A DNA stretch of 64,000 bases from an uncultured Methanomethylovorans sp. (GTDB lineage: Archaea > Halobacteriota > Methanosarcinia > Methanosarcinales > Methanosarcinaceae), in assembly GCF_963678545.1 (NCBI RefSeq), contig NZ_OY782870.1, positions 1,488,001-1,552,000 of the forward strand, written 5' to 3'. Position numbers and translations under genes: made by a program. The notes beneath the pieces were generated by a model that was not told the DNA's origin, made no database searches, and saw only the letters and a list, made by a program, of their open reading frames with translations. Below, piece after piece: positions 1 to 8,467 of this stretch. Position 1 is the first letter of the stretch, and each line of letters opens with the position of its first letter.

Positions 1-585
1 GAAACGGCCAAACGGAGTATTGCGTGCACTGGTTATCTGGCCACTGCCATGACATGTGGAACATGTTTTGGGGCTTGTACCTGCCTTTGCGCCGGTTCCT
101 CCACAAGTCTCACAATTCTCCGCCCTGGGAACATTGATCGTAGTTTCCACACCAGTGGCTGCTTCTTCCAATGAAATAGATAGATCATAACGCAGGTCCG
201 ATCCTCTCATAGGAGCATTGCGCCTTCCTCTTCCACCACCGAATATGTCCCCGGCAAATCCTCCAAAACCACTCCCAAAGATACCGGAGAGTATATCACC
301 CAAATCTTCAAAGCCTCTGAAGTCAGCACCACGGAAAATATCTTCCTGAGAATAACGCCCATCTATACCAGCGTGACCAAATTTATCATATTGGGCTCTT
401 TTTTCTTCGTCCGAGAGCACAGCATAAGCTTCAGAAATCTCCTTGAATTTTTCCTCGGCATCTTGAGCTTTATTCTTGTCAGGATGGTATTGCATTGCAA
501 GCTTTCTGTATGCCTTTTTTATCTCGGCTTCAGTAGACTCCTTGGAAACGCCAAGGATCTCATAATAATCACGTTTAGTGGACAT
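1..585 (-). CDS. dnaJ: Chaperone DnaJ (partial, N-terminal part)
   Basis: Co-chaperone that delivers unfolded protein to DnaK and stimulates its ATPase. The first ~195 residues lie in the window; the gene runs off the left edge. The J domain comes first (starts [14 protein letters not shown], with the HPDK tripeptide in YHPDKN). A Gly/Phe-rich stretch with repeated GFGG-type runs follows, then the first CxxCxGxG zinc motifs ([18 protein letters not shown]), so this is a type I DnaJ. The ATG at 583-585 is the only start that gives a complete J domain. It is the third gene of the grpE-dnaK-dnaJ set, separated from dnaK by 73 bases that contain a hairpin. Confidence 0.96.
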   Translation of the reverse strand, partial: MSTKRDYYEILGVSKESTEAEIKKAYRKLAMQYHPDKNKAQDAEEKFKEISEAYAVLSDEEKRAQYDKFGHAGIDGRYSQEDIFRGADFRGFEDLGDILSGIFGSGFGGFAGDIFGGGRGRRNAPMRGSDLRYDLSISLEEAATGVETTINVPRAENCETCGGTGAKAGTSPKTCSTCHGSGQITSARNTPFGRF

Positions 586-606
586 GAAAAAACCTGTGTA
601 TCAGCA

Positions 607-640
607 TAAAATAAATAAAGTACGTTCAGATAGAACGTAC
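607..640 (-). terminator. Hairpin plus U-rich tract between dnaK and dnaJ
   Basis: Read on the minus strand, GTACGTTC (640-633) and GAACGTAC (627-620) form a perfect 8-bp stem with a 5-base loop, followed at once by TTTATTTATTTTA. It lies just after the dnaK stop and before the dnaJ start. The shape suits a partial terminator or an mRNA processing/stability element that would lower dnaJ relative to dnaK. The function is inferred. Confidence 0.6.
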
Positions 641-658
641 CTTTGTGCCTGAAACTGT

Positions 659-2509
659 TTAATTCTTACCGTCATCAACTATTTCATAGTCAGCATCTTC
701 TACTGTATCATCACCAGAACCCGGCTTGGTAGATGCATCTGCAGAAGCTCCGGATGCAGCTTCTTGCTGTGCTTTCTGATACATAGCAGCTGATACATCA
801 TAGATGGCAGTTTGGAGTTCCTCGGTTTTGGACTTGATGCCTTCAATATCATCTTTATCAAGAGCATCTTTCAGAGCAGAAATAGCACTTTCCACCTTTG
901 ACTTCTGATCTGCAGTTGCAGAATCACCTGCTTCCTTGAGAGTCTTCTCTGCTGCGTTGACAAGGGATTCAGCTGTGTTCTTTACCTCAACCTGCTCCTT
1001 AAGTTTGTGGTCCTCCTCAGCATGGAGTTCCGCATCGTTTACCATCTTGTTGATCTCTTCATCAGACAAGCCACCTGGCTTCTGGATAGATATGGACTGT
1101 TCCTTACCAGTACCCAGATCCTTTGCCCTCACATGTAGGATACCATTTGCATCTATGTCAAAGGTAACCTCAATCTGTGGAAGTCCTCTTGGAGCAGGTG
1201 GAATGCCATCCAGTATGAAACGTCCCAGAGTCTTATTGGCAGAGGCTATACCCCTCTCACCCTGCAACACATGGATTTCCACAGATGGCTGGCTGTCAGC
1301 AGCCGTGGAGAATACTTGGCTCTTCCTCACAGGTATGGTAGTGTTGCGCTCTATGAGTGGAGTTGCTACACCTCCCAGGGTTTCAATACCAAGTGTCAGT
1401 GGTGTGACATCAAGCAGAAGCACATCGTGGACCTCTCCCCCAAGCACACCAGCCTGAATTGCTGCACCTACTGCAACGGCTTCATCTGGATTGATGTTCT
1501 TGTATGGGTCCTTACCTGTTACCTTTTTGACAAGCTCAGTGACTGCAGGCATCCTTGTGGAACCTCCTACAAGAAGTACCCTGTCAATGTCCTTTGCTGC
1601 GAGCTTTGCATCCTTCATTGCCTGATTGACAGACACCAGAGTCTTATCAAGCAGGTCAGCAGTCATCTTCTCGAACTGTGCCCTTGTAAGGTCAATATCA
1701 ATGTGCTTTGGCTGTCCGTTGGCATCTGCTGTGATGAACGGAAGGTTGACGTTGGTGGAAGGTATACCAGAAAGCTCGATTTTTGCCTTCTCAGCTGCAT
1801 CCCTCAGACGCTGCAATGCTGCCCTGTCCTTAGAGAGATCGATACCTTCATTTTTCTTGAACTGTTCAACAAGATAATCTACTATCCTCTGATCAAAGTC
1901 GTCACCACCAAGATGAGTGTCTCCGCTGGTTGAAAGCACCTCGAATACCCCTCCTCCAAGCTCTAGGATGGATACATCAAAGGTACCGCCTCCAAGGTCG
2001 TAGATAAGAATCTTGTGGTCTTCAACCTCTTTATCAAGACCATAGGCAAGAGCTGCTGCAGTGGGCTCATTAATAATTCTCATTACTTCCAGACCTGCAA
2101 TGGCACCTGCGTCTTTGGTGGCCTGCCTCTGTGCATCATTGAAATAAGCGGGAACTGTAATGACAGCCTGCGTAATGGTTTCTCCAAGGTATGTTTCAGC
2201 ATCTTCCTTCATTTTACGCAAGATCATGGCAGATACTTCCTGCGGAGTGTAGTCCTTGCCGTTGAGAGTTACTTTATATGATGCCTCTCCCATGTGCCTT
2301 TTGATAGAGTACACGGTATTATCTGCATTTGTGATCATCTGCCTCTTGGCAACCTGACCAACAAGTTTCTCACCCTTCTTGGAAAAACCTACAACAGAAG
2401 GTGTAGTTCTGCCTCCTTCTGCATTAGGGACGACAGTTGGCTCTCCACCTTCGATCACAGCCATACAGGAATTTGTGGTTCCAAGGTCAATACCCAATAT
2501 CTTTGCCAT
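659..2509 (-). CDS. dnaK: Chaperone DnaK (Hsp70)
   Basis: ATP-dependent Hsp70 chaperone of the cytoplasm, 616 residues, full length. The N-terminal actin-like ATPase domain shows [13 protein letters not shown] near residue 6, the phosphate-2 motif [11 protein letters not shown] near 170 and [13 protein letters not shown] near 310. The substrate-binding domain follows from about 370. The helical lid ends in the acidic tail [14 protein letters not shown], close to the bacterial EEVD-like ending. Archaeal DnaK genes are known to be of bacterial origin, and this protein has the bacterial domain plan. It lies between grpE (upstream, 104-base gap) and dnaJ. Confidence 0.98.
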   Translation of the reverse strand: MAKILGIDLGTTNSCMAVIEGGEPTVVPNAEGGRTTPSVVGFSKKGEKLVGQVAKRQMITNADNTVYSIKRHMGEASYKVTLNGKDYTPQEVSAMILRKMKEDAETYLGETITQAVITVPAYFNDAQRQATKDAGAIAGLEVMRIINEPTAAALAYGLDKEVEDHKILIYDLGGGTFDVSILELGGGVFEVLSTSGDTHLGGDDFDQRIVDYLVEQFKKNEGIDLSKDRAALQRLRDAAEKAKIELSGIPSTNVNLPFITADANGQPKHIDIDLTRAQFEKMTADLLDKTLVSVNQAMKDAKLAAKDIDRVLLVGGSTRMPAVTELVKKVTGKDPYKNINPDEAVAVGAAIQAGVLGGEVHDVLLLDVTPLTLGIETLGGVATPLIERNTTIPVRKSQVFSTAADSQPSVEIHVLQGERGIASANKTLGRFILDGIPPAPRGLPQIEVTFDIDANGILHVRAKDLGTGKEQSISIQKPGGLSDEEINKMVNDAELHAEEDHKLKEQVEVKNTAESLVNAAEKTLKEAGDSATADQKSKVESAISALKDALDKDDIEGIKSKTEELQTAIYDVSAAMYQKAQQEAASGASADASTKPGSGDDTVEDADYEIVDDGKN

Positions 2510-2613
2510 ATTATTACCTCTTAGATCATTATAAGATCATTATGTTATAATTAAATATTTATGAGTTTGTTTATGTAGTCGTCAAGCAACAGATGCAGCT
2601 TTAACTGCAACCC

Positions 2614-3186
2614 TTATTTTTCACCTGATGCTTCGGGAAGCCTTGACACAGTCACAGCGGCGGGCCTGAGCACCCTGGAATGTAAAAAAAATCCAGGTCT
2701 ACATACTCCAATAATGGTGTTCTCTTCATGATCGGGATGTTCAACATGCATCATCGCCTCATGCTCATGGGGATTGAATTCTGCACCCAGACATTCCATT
2801 TTCTGAAGACCTTCTTTTTCTAAAATGGAAACAAACTGCTTGAAAACCATCTCAACCCCCTTCACCACAGAACCAACATCATCTGTACCCTTTGCAGATT
2901 CCATGGCACGTTCAAAGTTCTCATAAACTTCTATGAGTTCAAGAAGAAGGTTCTCTGATGCGAACTTGCGAAACTCTTCCTTTTCCCGGACCGTGCGCTT
3001 CCTGAAGTTATCAAACTCTGCGGTCAGACGTAAGAGCCTGTCCTTTAATTGTCCTATCTCTTCGTCTTTCATACAAAGTTGCTTCTCCATAGATGGCGCG
3101 CCATTTGTGACTGACACATCATCCATCACATCATTCTCAGTAGTTTTGGGTTTCATTTCATCAACATTTCCCAATCCTTCATCCAT
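2614..3186 (-). CDS. grpE: Nucleotide exchange factor GrpE
   Basis: Releases ADP from DnaK. 190 residues, normal for GrpE. An acidic N-terminal segment of about 35 residues leads into a long coiled coil (LKDRLLRLTAEFDNFRKRT). The C-terminal beta domain carries the family signature NPHEHEAMMHVEHPDHEENT followed by the GFFLHSRVLRPAAVTVS strand. The ATG at 3184-3186 is preceded by GAGGAA. It is the first gene of the heat-shock operon; a TATA box lies about 70 bases upstream. Confidence 0.96.
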   Translation of the reverse strand: MDEGLGNVDEMKPKTTENDVMDDVSVTNGAPSMEKQLCMKDEEIGQLKDRLLRLTAEFDNFRKRTVREKEEFRKFASENLLLELIEVYENFERAMESAKGTDDVGSVVKGVEMVFKQFVSILEKEGLQKMECLGAEFNPHEHEAMMHVEHPDHEENTIIGVCRPGFFLHSRVLRPAAVTVSRLPEASGEK

Positions 3187-3246
3187 CTATACATTCCTCT
3201 TGTCTGTGTTCGGTTGTGTGCCTTCAATAGTTATGATTGTTTGATA

Positions 3247-3262
3247 TTCTATAAATATGTGT
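3247..3262 (-). promoter_or_regulatory. TATA box of the grpE-dnaK-dnaJ operon
   Basis: On the minus strand the stretch reads ACATATTTATAGAATA, a good archaeal TATA element. Transcription would start about 25 bases downstream, leaving a 5' leader of roughly 40 bases before the grpE ATG. Assigned by position and composition only. Confidence 0.5.
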
Positions 3263-3297
3263 TGGCTAGAGGTGTCGCTAAATATAAACCATATGAC

Positions 3298-3720
3298 TTA
3301 AAGATAATTGCCACGCCCCTTATGCTGCACAGCTTTTATTATAAGCATACTTGCGATCATGCAGATAGCCAAAGCTGACACTATTGTGTCCCATCCAAGT
3401 TCCCCGATGCCTTTAATCCCTATATTACTAACAACATATAATATACCTGTGAAAAAAGCAGTCACAGCGAAGGTTACAGCAAATGCGGCTATGCCCCCGC
3501 CTATAAGTGAACCCACATGATCAGCACCCCGATTTTCAAAAAATACAGAAGCTGCAATGAATATGACTGCAAAGATGAGCAATATCATCGCAAAAGGAAG
3601 AGGTTTGTACTGTGGACTAAGCATTGTCATAATGCCCATGGCAACGCCTATCATAAATAGTGCCATGGAAGTAGATACTGCGATGGCCTGCGCAAATGGA
3701 TTTTCAGATAATATTCCCAT
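3298..3720 (-). CDS. Small conserved membrane protein, four predicted helices
   Basis: About 140 residues with four hydrophobic segments (roughly AQAIAVSTSMALFMIGVAMG, PFAMILLIFAVIFIAASVFF, IGGGIAAFAVTFAVTAFF and TIVSALAICMIASMLIIK) and a short basic tail. I do not recognise a named family. A TTG at 3741 would extend it by seven residues. The ATG at 3718-3720 was preferred because AAGGGA lies six bases before it. It sits between the heat-shock operon and the divergent methanofuran operon. Function unknown. Confidence 0.7.
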   Translation of the reverse strand: MGILSENPFAQAIAVSTSMALFMIGVAMGIMTMLSPQYKPLPFAMILLIFAVIFIAASVFFENRGADHVGSLIGGGIAAFAVTFAVTAFFTGILYVVSNIGIKGIGELGWDTIVSALAICMIASMLIIKAVQHKGRGNYL

Positions 3721-3837
3721 ATTCATCCCTTGGATAGCCAAGATGTGAATGATAGTATTTATTGATTATCAAATAATTATACTATTGTTTCTTCCTACTC
3801 GTTAGTAATAAATCTAATAAAACGATTTTCATCCTTC

Positions 3838-4755
3838 ATGAAGATACTACTTGCAGAATATGCAATGGGTACAGGCATGGGTGGTACTTTCCTTCTTGAA
3901 GGCAAGTCCATGCTCAAAACCCTTGTAAGCAGTTTCTCAAGACTTGGCCATGAAGTCACGTATTTGACTTCAGGTACGTTGTTGCCTGCAGGAAATGCCA
4001 TAATATCAACAGGAGAAAATTTCAGGAATATCATAGAAGAAGAAGCAAAAAAAAGTGATGCTGGACTTGTAATAGGACCTGATAATATTTTAGCTGAACT
4101 TACTTCTTTTATTGAGGACAATACACTTAATCTGGGTTCTAAACCTGAAGCGGTTGCTTTATGTGCAGACAAAGTAAAGTGTACCGAAGTCCTTCTAAGG
4201 CACAACATAGCTGCTCCTCGCATCCTAAAAGATGAGGAAGGCATAAAATGTGTGGTAAAACCCAGATTTGGATGTGCTTCAGAAGATACGTATCTCACTA
4301 CAAACGCTAAAGTGCCTTCTGGATCCATTGCAACAGAGTTCATAAACGGAGAACATCTGAGCGTGAGTCTCATAGCAGGAGAAAAAACGTTGCCATTATG
4401 CGCTAACAAGCAGCTCATTGAATTTATGGATGTTAAAAATCCTTCTGGGCTTCGTGTTGAATATAAAGGTAATACAGTATGTTTTTCGTCGTCCTACAAA
4501 GAAGAGCTCTTCCTAACAGCCGTGGAAGCTGCGAAGATTCTAGGGTGCCGTGGCTACGCTGGAGTGGACATTGTATATGATGGAATACCTTATGTAGTAG
4601 ATGTGAATCCCAGGCCAACCACTTCGATATACGGTATATCTAAGGTAATGGATGTTGAGATAGCTGATCTGCTGCTTAAGAACAGATTGGGAGGATTACC
4701 TGAATCTGTCAGGATGACTGCAGAATGCTCCTTTACAAAGGAGGATTTCAAATGA
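3838..4755 (+). CDS. mfnD: Tyramine--L-glutamate ligase (methanofuran biosynthesis)
   Basis: ATP-grasp enzyme that joins glutamate to tyramine through a gamma-amide bond, an early step of methanofuran synthesis. 305 residues. The N-terminal part carries a glycine loop (EYAMGTGMGGTF). ATP-grasp signs follow: KCTEVLLRHNIAAPRIL, then VVKPRFGCASEDT near residue 140, and the Mg-binding end VVDVNPRPTTSIYG near 255. It shares an ATGA overlap with the mfnF start. Methanofuran carries the formyl group in the first C1 step. The exact ligase assignment rests on the mfnF and mfnE neighbours; by itself the protein is an ATP-grasp of this size class. Confidence 0.88.
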   Translation: MKILLAEYAMGTGMGGTFLLEGKSMLKTLVSSFSRLGHEVTYLTSGTLLPAGNAIISTGENFRNIIEEEAKKSDAGLVIGPDNILAELTSFIEDNTLNLGSKPEAVALCADKVKCTEVLLRHNIAAPRILKDEEGIKCVVKPRFGCASEDTYLTTNAKVPSGSIATEFINGEHLSVSLIAGEKTLPLCANKQLIEFMDVKNPSGLRVEYKGNTVCFSSSYKEELFLTAVEAAKILGCRGYAGVDIVYDGIPYVVDVNPRPTTSIYGISKVMDVEIADLLLKNRLGGLPESVRMTAECSFTKEDFK

Positions 4756-5732
4756 GATATCTTGGTATTGACATAGGAGGAGCAAATACAAAAATAGCTA
4801 CCTCAGATGGAACTATTATAGAACTCCACTATCTACCACTATGGAAAGACACTACTCTACCGCAGACACTTAAAAACATAGCCAAAAGGCTCAATCCCGA
4901 TATTGTCGCAGTGGTCATGACTGGTGAACTTGCCGATTGCTTTGAAGATAAGTTGCATGGACTGAAGTTTATAATGAGGGCAGTAGAAGATTCATTTAGA
5001 TGCGAAATATGCTATATCGGTACTAATGGAGATATCCATAAGCATGGTGAGGATATGAGAAAACTTGCTGCAGCAAACTGGGCAGCTTCTTCAAGACTCA
5101 TTGGAGAGGAAATAGGAGATTGTATCTTTGTTGATGTGGGAAGCACTACAAGTGACATTATCCCTATAGCGAATACGAAACATGTGGCAGCATCTACTGA
5201 TTTTACGAGGCTGCTTGCAAGCGAACTAGTGTATATGGGTACACTGCGTACTAACGTAGCTACTCTCGTAGATAAAGTAGAACTGAAACAGGGAACATGC
5301 AGAGTATCCTCTGAATTTTTCACCACAACAGGTGATGTTTACCTGCTGCTTGAAGATATCGGGCCGGAAACTTACACCTGTACGACTGCTGATGGAGCCG
5401 GAAAAAGCAGGCTGGAAACCATGAGAAGGCTTGCAAGGCTTGTGTGTGCGGACATGGAAGAGATATCAGAAGATGAGGTGATGGAAATTGCACGTCAGGT
5501 CAAAGAAAAACAGATAAGTCTACTCACCCAGGCAATTTCCACAGTTTCTGAGGAACATGGCATACGCAGGATAGTTGCTGCAGGTATAGGGGAATTTATG
5601 ATCATCGAAGCCGCAGAAAGACTTGGGATGGAATGCATTTCTGTGGCCGAGAAGTGGGGGAAAGAGATATCCAATGTATTTCCTGCCTACGCTGCAGCTT
5701 GGCTGGTAGAAAGAAATGCGAAACTCCAGTAA
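4752..5732 (+). CDS. mfnF: Hydantoinase/oxoprolinase-family MfnF, aminomethylfuran-tyramine coupling
   Basis: Condenses (aminomethyl)furanmethyl diphosphate with glutamyl-tyramine to give the methanofuran core. 326 residues with the ASKHA fold: LGIDIGGANTKIA at the N-terminus, FVDVGSTTSDIIPI near residue 130 (phosphate loop) and IVAAGIGEFMIIEAA near 280. The ATG at 4752 overlaps the mfnD stop (ATGA) and has GGAGG eight bases upstream. An upstream in-frame ATG inside mfnD is less likely because it lacks a Shine-Dalgarno site. Related proteins were long annotated as H4MPT-linked C1-transfer proteins; the MfnF role comes from work on Methanocaldococcus. Confidence 0.88.
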   Translation: MRYLGIDIGGANTKIATSDGTIIELHYLPLWKDTTLPQTLKNIAKRLNPDIVAVVMTGELADCFEDKLHGLKFIMRAVEDSFRCEICYIGTNGDIHKHGEDMRKLAAANWAASSRLIGEEIGDCIFVDVGSTTSDIIPIANTKHVAASTDFTRLLASELVYMGTLRTNVATLVDKVELKQGTCRVSSEFFTTTGDVYLLLEDIGPETYTCTTADGAGKSRLETMRRLARLVCADMEEISEDEVMEIARQVKEKQISLLTQAISTVSEEHGIRRIVAAGIGEFMIIEAAERLGMECISVAEKWGKEISNVFPAYAAAWLVERNAKLQ

Positions 5733-5746
5733 TACGAGAGTTATAT

Positions 5747-6397
5747 ATGGGTATTGCAAAAAGTCGCGTTGTTCTAAAAGTAGGGGGCAGTCTTATGGAC
5801 AATGCTCCTGAACTTCTCATTTATTTGCAGGAAGAACTAAAGTTAAGATCCGTATCTACCCCCTCAGTGCTGATAGTACCTGGAGGCGGTGTTTTTGCAG
5901 ATAGTATAAGAAATCTCCATGAAAAAGAAGGCATTAGTGATGATGCAGCCCATTGGATGGCAATCTTAGGAATGGAACAATATGCGTATTACCTTGCCGA
6001 CAAAAGCGGGATTAGAACAACGGATGATTTGAGTAGGTTGACGCTAGGAATTTCTATTCTAATGCCTTATAGACTGCTGCGGAGCATGGATCCTTTGCCT
6101 CATTCATGGAATGTGACATCAGACTGTATTGCTGCATGGATAGCATCAATATTAGATGCCAGGCTGGTCAAAGTTACTGATGTGGATGGAGTACTGATCA
6201 ACGGAAAAATCGTTGCAACCGTAGATGCAGCAAAACTTAAAGAGATGGGTGAAAGCTGTGTGGACAAAATGCTGCCTGAATTATTGATAAAAGATAGCAG
6301 AGATTGTATGGTTATCAATGGAAATTATCCTGAAAGAGTGTTGGCCGCTCTTGAGGAGAAAGCTGTAAGAGGCACTCTTATCAAGGGGAATATTTAA
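5747..6397 (+). CDS. mfnE: Amino acid kinase family MfnE, aminomethylfuran phosphate kinase
   Basis: Phosphorylates (5-aminomethylfuran-3-yl)methyl phosphate to the diphosphate used by MfnF. 216 residues. The amino acid kinase fold is clear: VVLKVGGSLMDNAPEL at the start, VLIVPGGGVFADSIR near residue 45, and VTDVDGVLINGK near 145. The open frame reaches further upstream into mfnF, but the ATG at 5747 begins the kinase domain directly and follows GAGAG at 5735-5739. It lies 14 bases after mfnF, so the three mfn genes form one operon. Confidence 0.87.
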   Translation: MGIAKSRVVLKVGGSLMDNAPELLIYLQEELKLRSVSTPSVLIVPGGGVFADSIRNLHEKEGISDDAAHWMAILGMEQYAYYLADKSGIRTTDDLSRLTLGISILMPYRLLRSMDPLPHSWNVTSDCIAAWIASILDARLVKVTDVDGVLINGKIVATVDAAKLKEMGESCVDKMLPELLIKDSRDCMVINGNYPERVLAALEEKAVRGTLIKGNI

Positions 6398-6482
6398 ATC
6401 GTATACTGATTATGTACACAAATCATCTTATGCTGATAAACATAGTATTTATTTCTATTATAACTAATGAAGGAGAATTTAA

Positions 6483-6650
6483 ATGGTAAACAAGGTAGCA
6501 AACTGTACTTCATGCGGTATTAACTTAGAGGAACGTGGTTTTGCCCGGTTCCCATGCCCAGTATGCGGTGCAGAAATAGGAAGATGTGTGAGCTGCAGAC
6601 AGCAGAGCAACCCTTACACCTGCCCAAAATGCGGTTTCGTAGGTCCATGA
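6483..6650 (+). CDS. Small zinc-ribbon protein
   Basis: 55 residues, almost wholly two treble-clef/zinc-ribbon units: [23 protein letters not shown] and CPKCGFVGP give four CxxC pairs. Such small archaeal zinc-ribbon proteins are conserved next to the EF-1 beta gene in many euryarchaea and have been linked to translation or RNA binding; the precise role is unknown. The ATG at 6483 follows GGAGAA with suitable spacing. Only nine bases separate its stop from EF-1 beta, so the two are probably co-transcribed. Confidence 0.85.
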   Translation: MVNKVANCTSCGINLEERGFARFPCPVCGAEIGRCVSCRQQSNPYTCPKCGFVGP

Positions 6651-6659
6651 GGTGTAATA

Positions 6660-6929
6660 ATGGGTGATGTAGCAGCAACAATGAAGATAATGCCAGAAAG
6701 TGTGGAAACCGATCTTAACGACCTCAAAAGCAAGCTTGAAGCTGTAATCCCTGAGGGAGCAAGCTTATTTGGTTCTAAGATCGAACCTGTTGCTTTTGGT
6801 CTTAAAGCACTTGTTATGGTTATAATGGTAGGAGACATCGAGGGTGGCACAGAGCAGGTAGAAACTGCCTTTGCTGCGGTTCCTGGTGTCGAAAGCGTAC
6901 AGGTTACAGAAGTGGGCAGACCACTCTAA
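6660..6929 (+). CDS. ef1b: Translation elongation factor 1 beta
   Basis: Guanine-nucleotide exchange factor for archaeal EF-1 alpha, 89 residues, normal for the archaeal form that has only the catalytic domain. It starts MGDVAATMKIMPES and has the alternating beta-alpha pattern through VAFGLKALVMVIMVGD. It ends with SVQVTEVGRPL, typical of the family. It follows the zinc-ribbon gene closely. A T-rich run after the stop (6932-6943) probably ends transcription before tRNA-Ala. Confidence 0.95.
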   Translation: MGDVAATMKIMPESVETDLNDLKSKLEAVIPEGASLFGSKIEPVAFGLKALVMVIMVGDIEGGTEQVETAFAAVPGVESVQVTEVGRPL

Positions 6930-6957
6930 AACCTTTCTTTTTTTATTACTATTTTTC

Positions 6958-7029
6958 GGGCTCGTAGATCAGGGGAAGATCGTTACGTTCGCAACGTAAA
7001 GGCCGCGGGTTCGAATCCCGCCGAGTCCA
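6958..7029 (+). tRNA. tRNA-Ala (anticodon CGC)
   Basis: Full cloverleaf. Acceptor GGGCTCG pairs with CGAGTCC (one G-U), D arm GATC/GATC, anticodon stem TTACG/CGTAA with loop TTCGCAA giving anticodon CGC, and T arm GCGGG-TTCGAAT-CCCGC. Discriminator A at 7029; CCA is not encoded. No intron. Confidence 0.95.
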
Positions 7030-7084
7030 TTAAATAAGTGTTGATAGTCTTAGATTGACACTGTTCTAAAACCTCTTACTAATA

Positions 7085-7459
7085 ATGTCACTATTAAGAT
7101 CAATGGTTCACTTACCTGTAAAGACCGTTTTATACTGGCATATGTATGGCAGTAAACAATATAGTTCAGTTCATTCCATATCAAAATACCATCAAGAAAT
7201 TCCCTGTGAAACATCACTAAGATATCATCTCAAAAAACTGGATATCGAGTAACTTTTAGGTACTTTTTTGCATTTGCCTCATTCCTGCTCAGAAATACAT
7301 GGCTCTACCTTTAGAAAAAACATTTTACAATAATAAAACAAGGTCCTCTGATCATTGATGAAGACAAGTTTAGATTTGACAGATTTGTTATATTTGTTGA
7401 GGAATGGCTTAGAAGAAAGTTAAGGATTCAGTTAGCGATAGAATGTTTGAGGTAATTCA
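7085..7459 (+). pseudogene. Decayed transposase-like remnant
   Basis: An open stretch from ATG 7085 to a TAA at 7250-7252 encodes 55 residues beginning MSLLRSMVHLPVKTVLYW and ending LRYHLKKLDIE, which resembles the N-terminal part of transposases seen in Methanosarcina genomes. After the stop, another frame reads GPLIIDEDKFRFDRFVIF and FVEEWLRRKLRIQL before a stop near 7459. I read this as a broken mobile-element gene. The family is not certain, and no terminal repeats were identified. The stretch 7460-7590 holds only AT-rich sequence and a CTACAGAG motif at 7544. Confidence 0.45.
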
Positions 7460-7604
7460 ATAGTAGTAACAACAAGAGGGGAAAAATTAGCGAACTACTG
7501 AGCATAGATCTCAATTATATTGCCTCTTGAAAATGAAGGATTTCTACAGAGAAAAAAAGATATAAATATGTTACAAAGACTAATTTAGTCATGGAGGAAT
7601 TATC

Positions 7605-8363
7605 ATATTTAGTTTAAAAGGACGTGTTGTTGTAATTACAGGTGCTTCTTCTGGTTTGGGTGTTCAAATGGCAAAAGGCTTTGCCGGACAGGGAGCAGAT
7701 TTAGTTATAATGGCCCGGAGATTTGAAAAACTAGAAAAGGTGGCTGAAGAGATCAGAGATTTGGGTGTAAAATGCTCACCTGTTCAGTGTGATGTGACAA
7801 ATACAGATTCAGTAAATAATGCATCAGAAGAAGCAATTAAAGAGTATGGTAAAGTAGATATTTTAGTTAACTGTGCAGGATCAGCTAAAAATGCTGGTGT
7901 ACTGAACATGACTGATGAAGAGTGGGATTTTACAGTAGATACAGATCTAACCAGTGTATTTAAAGTGACCCGGGCATTTGCAAAATACATGGTTGAAAAG
8001 AGGTATGGTCGAATTATTAATATCGCTTCTATGTATGGGCTTGTGGGAAATACGGCTATTGATACTGTTGCCTATCATTCTTCTAAAGGTGGAGTGGTGA
8101 ATTTTACCAGAGCTGTTGCAGCAGAACTTGCTAAATATAACATTACATGTAATGCAATATGCCCTGGGTATTTTGCGACGGAATTGACCATTGATACTTT
8201 AAAAACTGAGGCATTTACAAATTATATGAAAGCTACAGTTCCAATGGGTCGGTATGGAGAAGAAGGTGAATTAAACCCGGCTGCTATTTTCTTAGCAAGC
8301 GATGAAGCCTCATATGTGACCGGAGCGATCTTAACAGTTGATGGCGGATATACTGCTGTTTAA
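7605..8363 (+). CDS. Short-chain dehydrogenase/reductase (SDR)
   Basis: NAD(P)-dependent oxidoreductase of the classical SDR family, close to gluconate 5-dehydrogenase/3-oxoacyl reductase types; the substrate is unknown. Rossmann motif TGASSGLG near residue 12, NCAGSA (NNAG equivalent) near 90, catalytic Ser in NIASMYG, YHSSK (YxxxK) near 160, and the C-terminal DGGYTAV. No ATG, GTG or TTG lies before the Rossmann motif in this frame; a TTG at 7656 would cut the nucleotide-binding motif. The likely start is ATA at 7605 (reading FSLKGRVVVITG next), six bases after GGAGGA. Isolated gene with bacterial-like sequence; lateral gain is plausible. Confidence 0.85.
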   Translation: MFSLKGRVVVITGASSGLGVQMAKGFAGQGADLVIMARRFEKLEKVAEEIRDLGVKCSPVQCDVTNTDSVNNASEEAIKEYGKVDILVNCAGSAKNAGVLNMTDEEWDFTVDTDLTSVFKVTRAFAKYMVEKRYGRIINIASMYGLVGNTAIDTVAYHSSKGGVVNFTRAVAAELAKYNITCNAICPGYFATELTIDTLKTEAFTNYMKATVPMGRYGEEGELNPAAIFLASDEASYVTGAILTVDGGYTAV

Positions 8364-8467
8364 AGATGTAATCCAACTAGATGCATCAAAAGAGTCAATA
8401 GACTCTATTTTTTATAAGTTTGATGAAAGAAGATCATGATATTTTATTATTTATCAGGGGTAATTTG

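Noticed and set aside
936-1457. Long open frame opposite dnaK
   Set aside because: It is the antisense of a highly conserved coding region, with no family resemblance and no ribosome-binding site.
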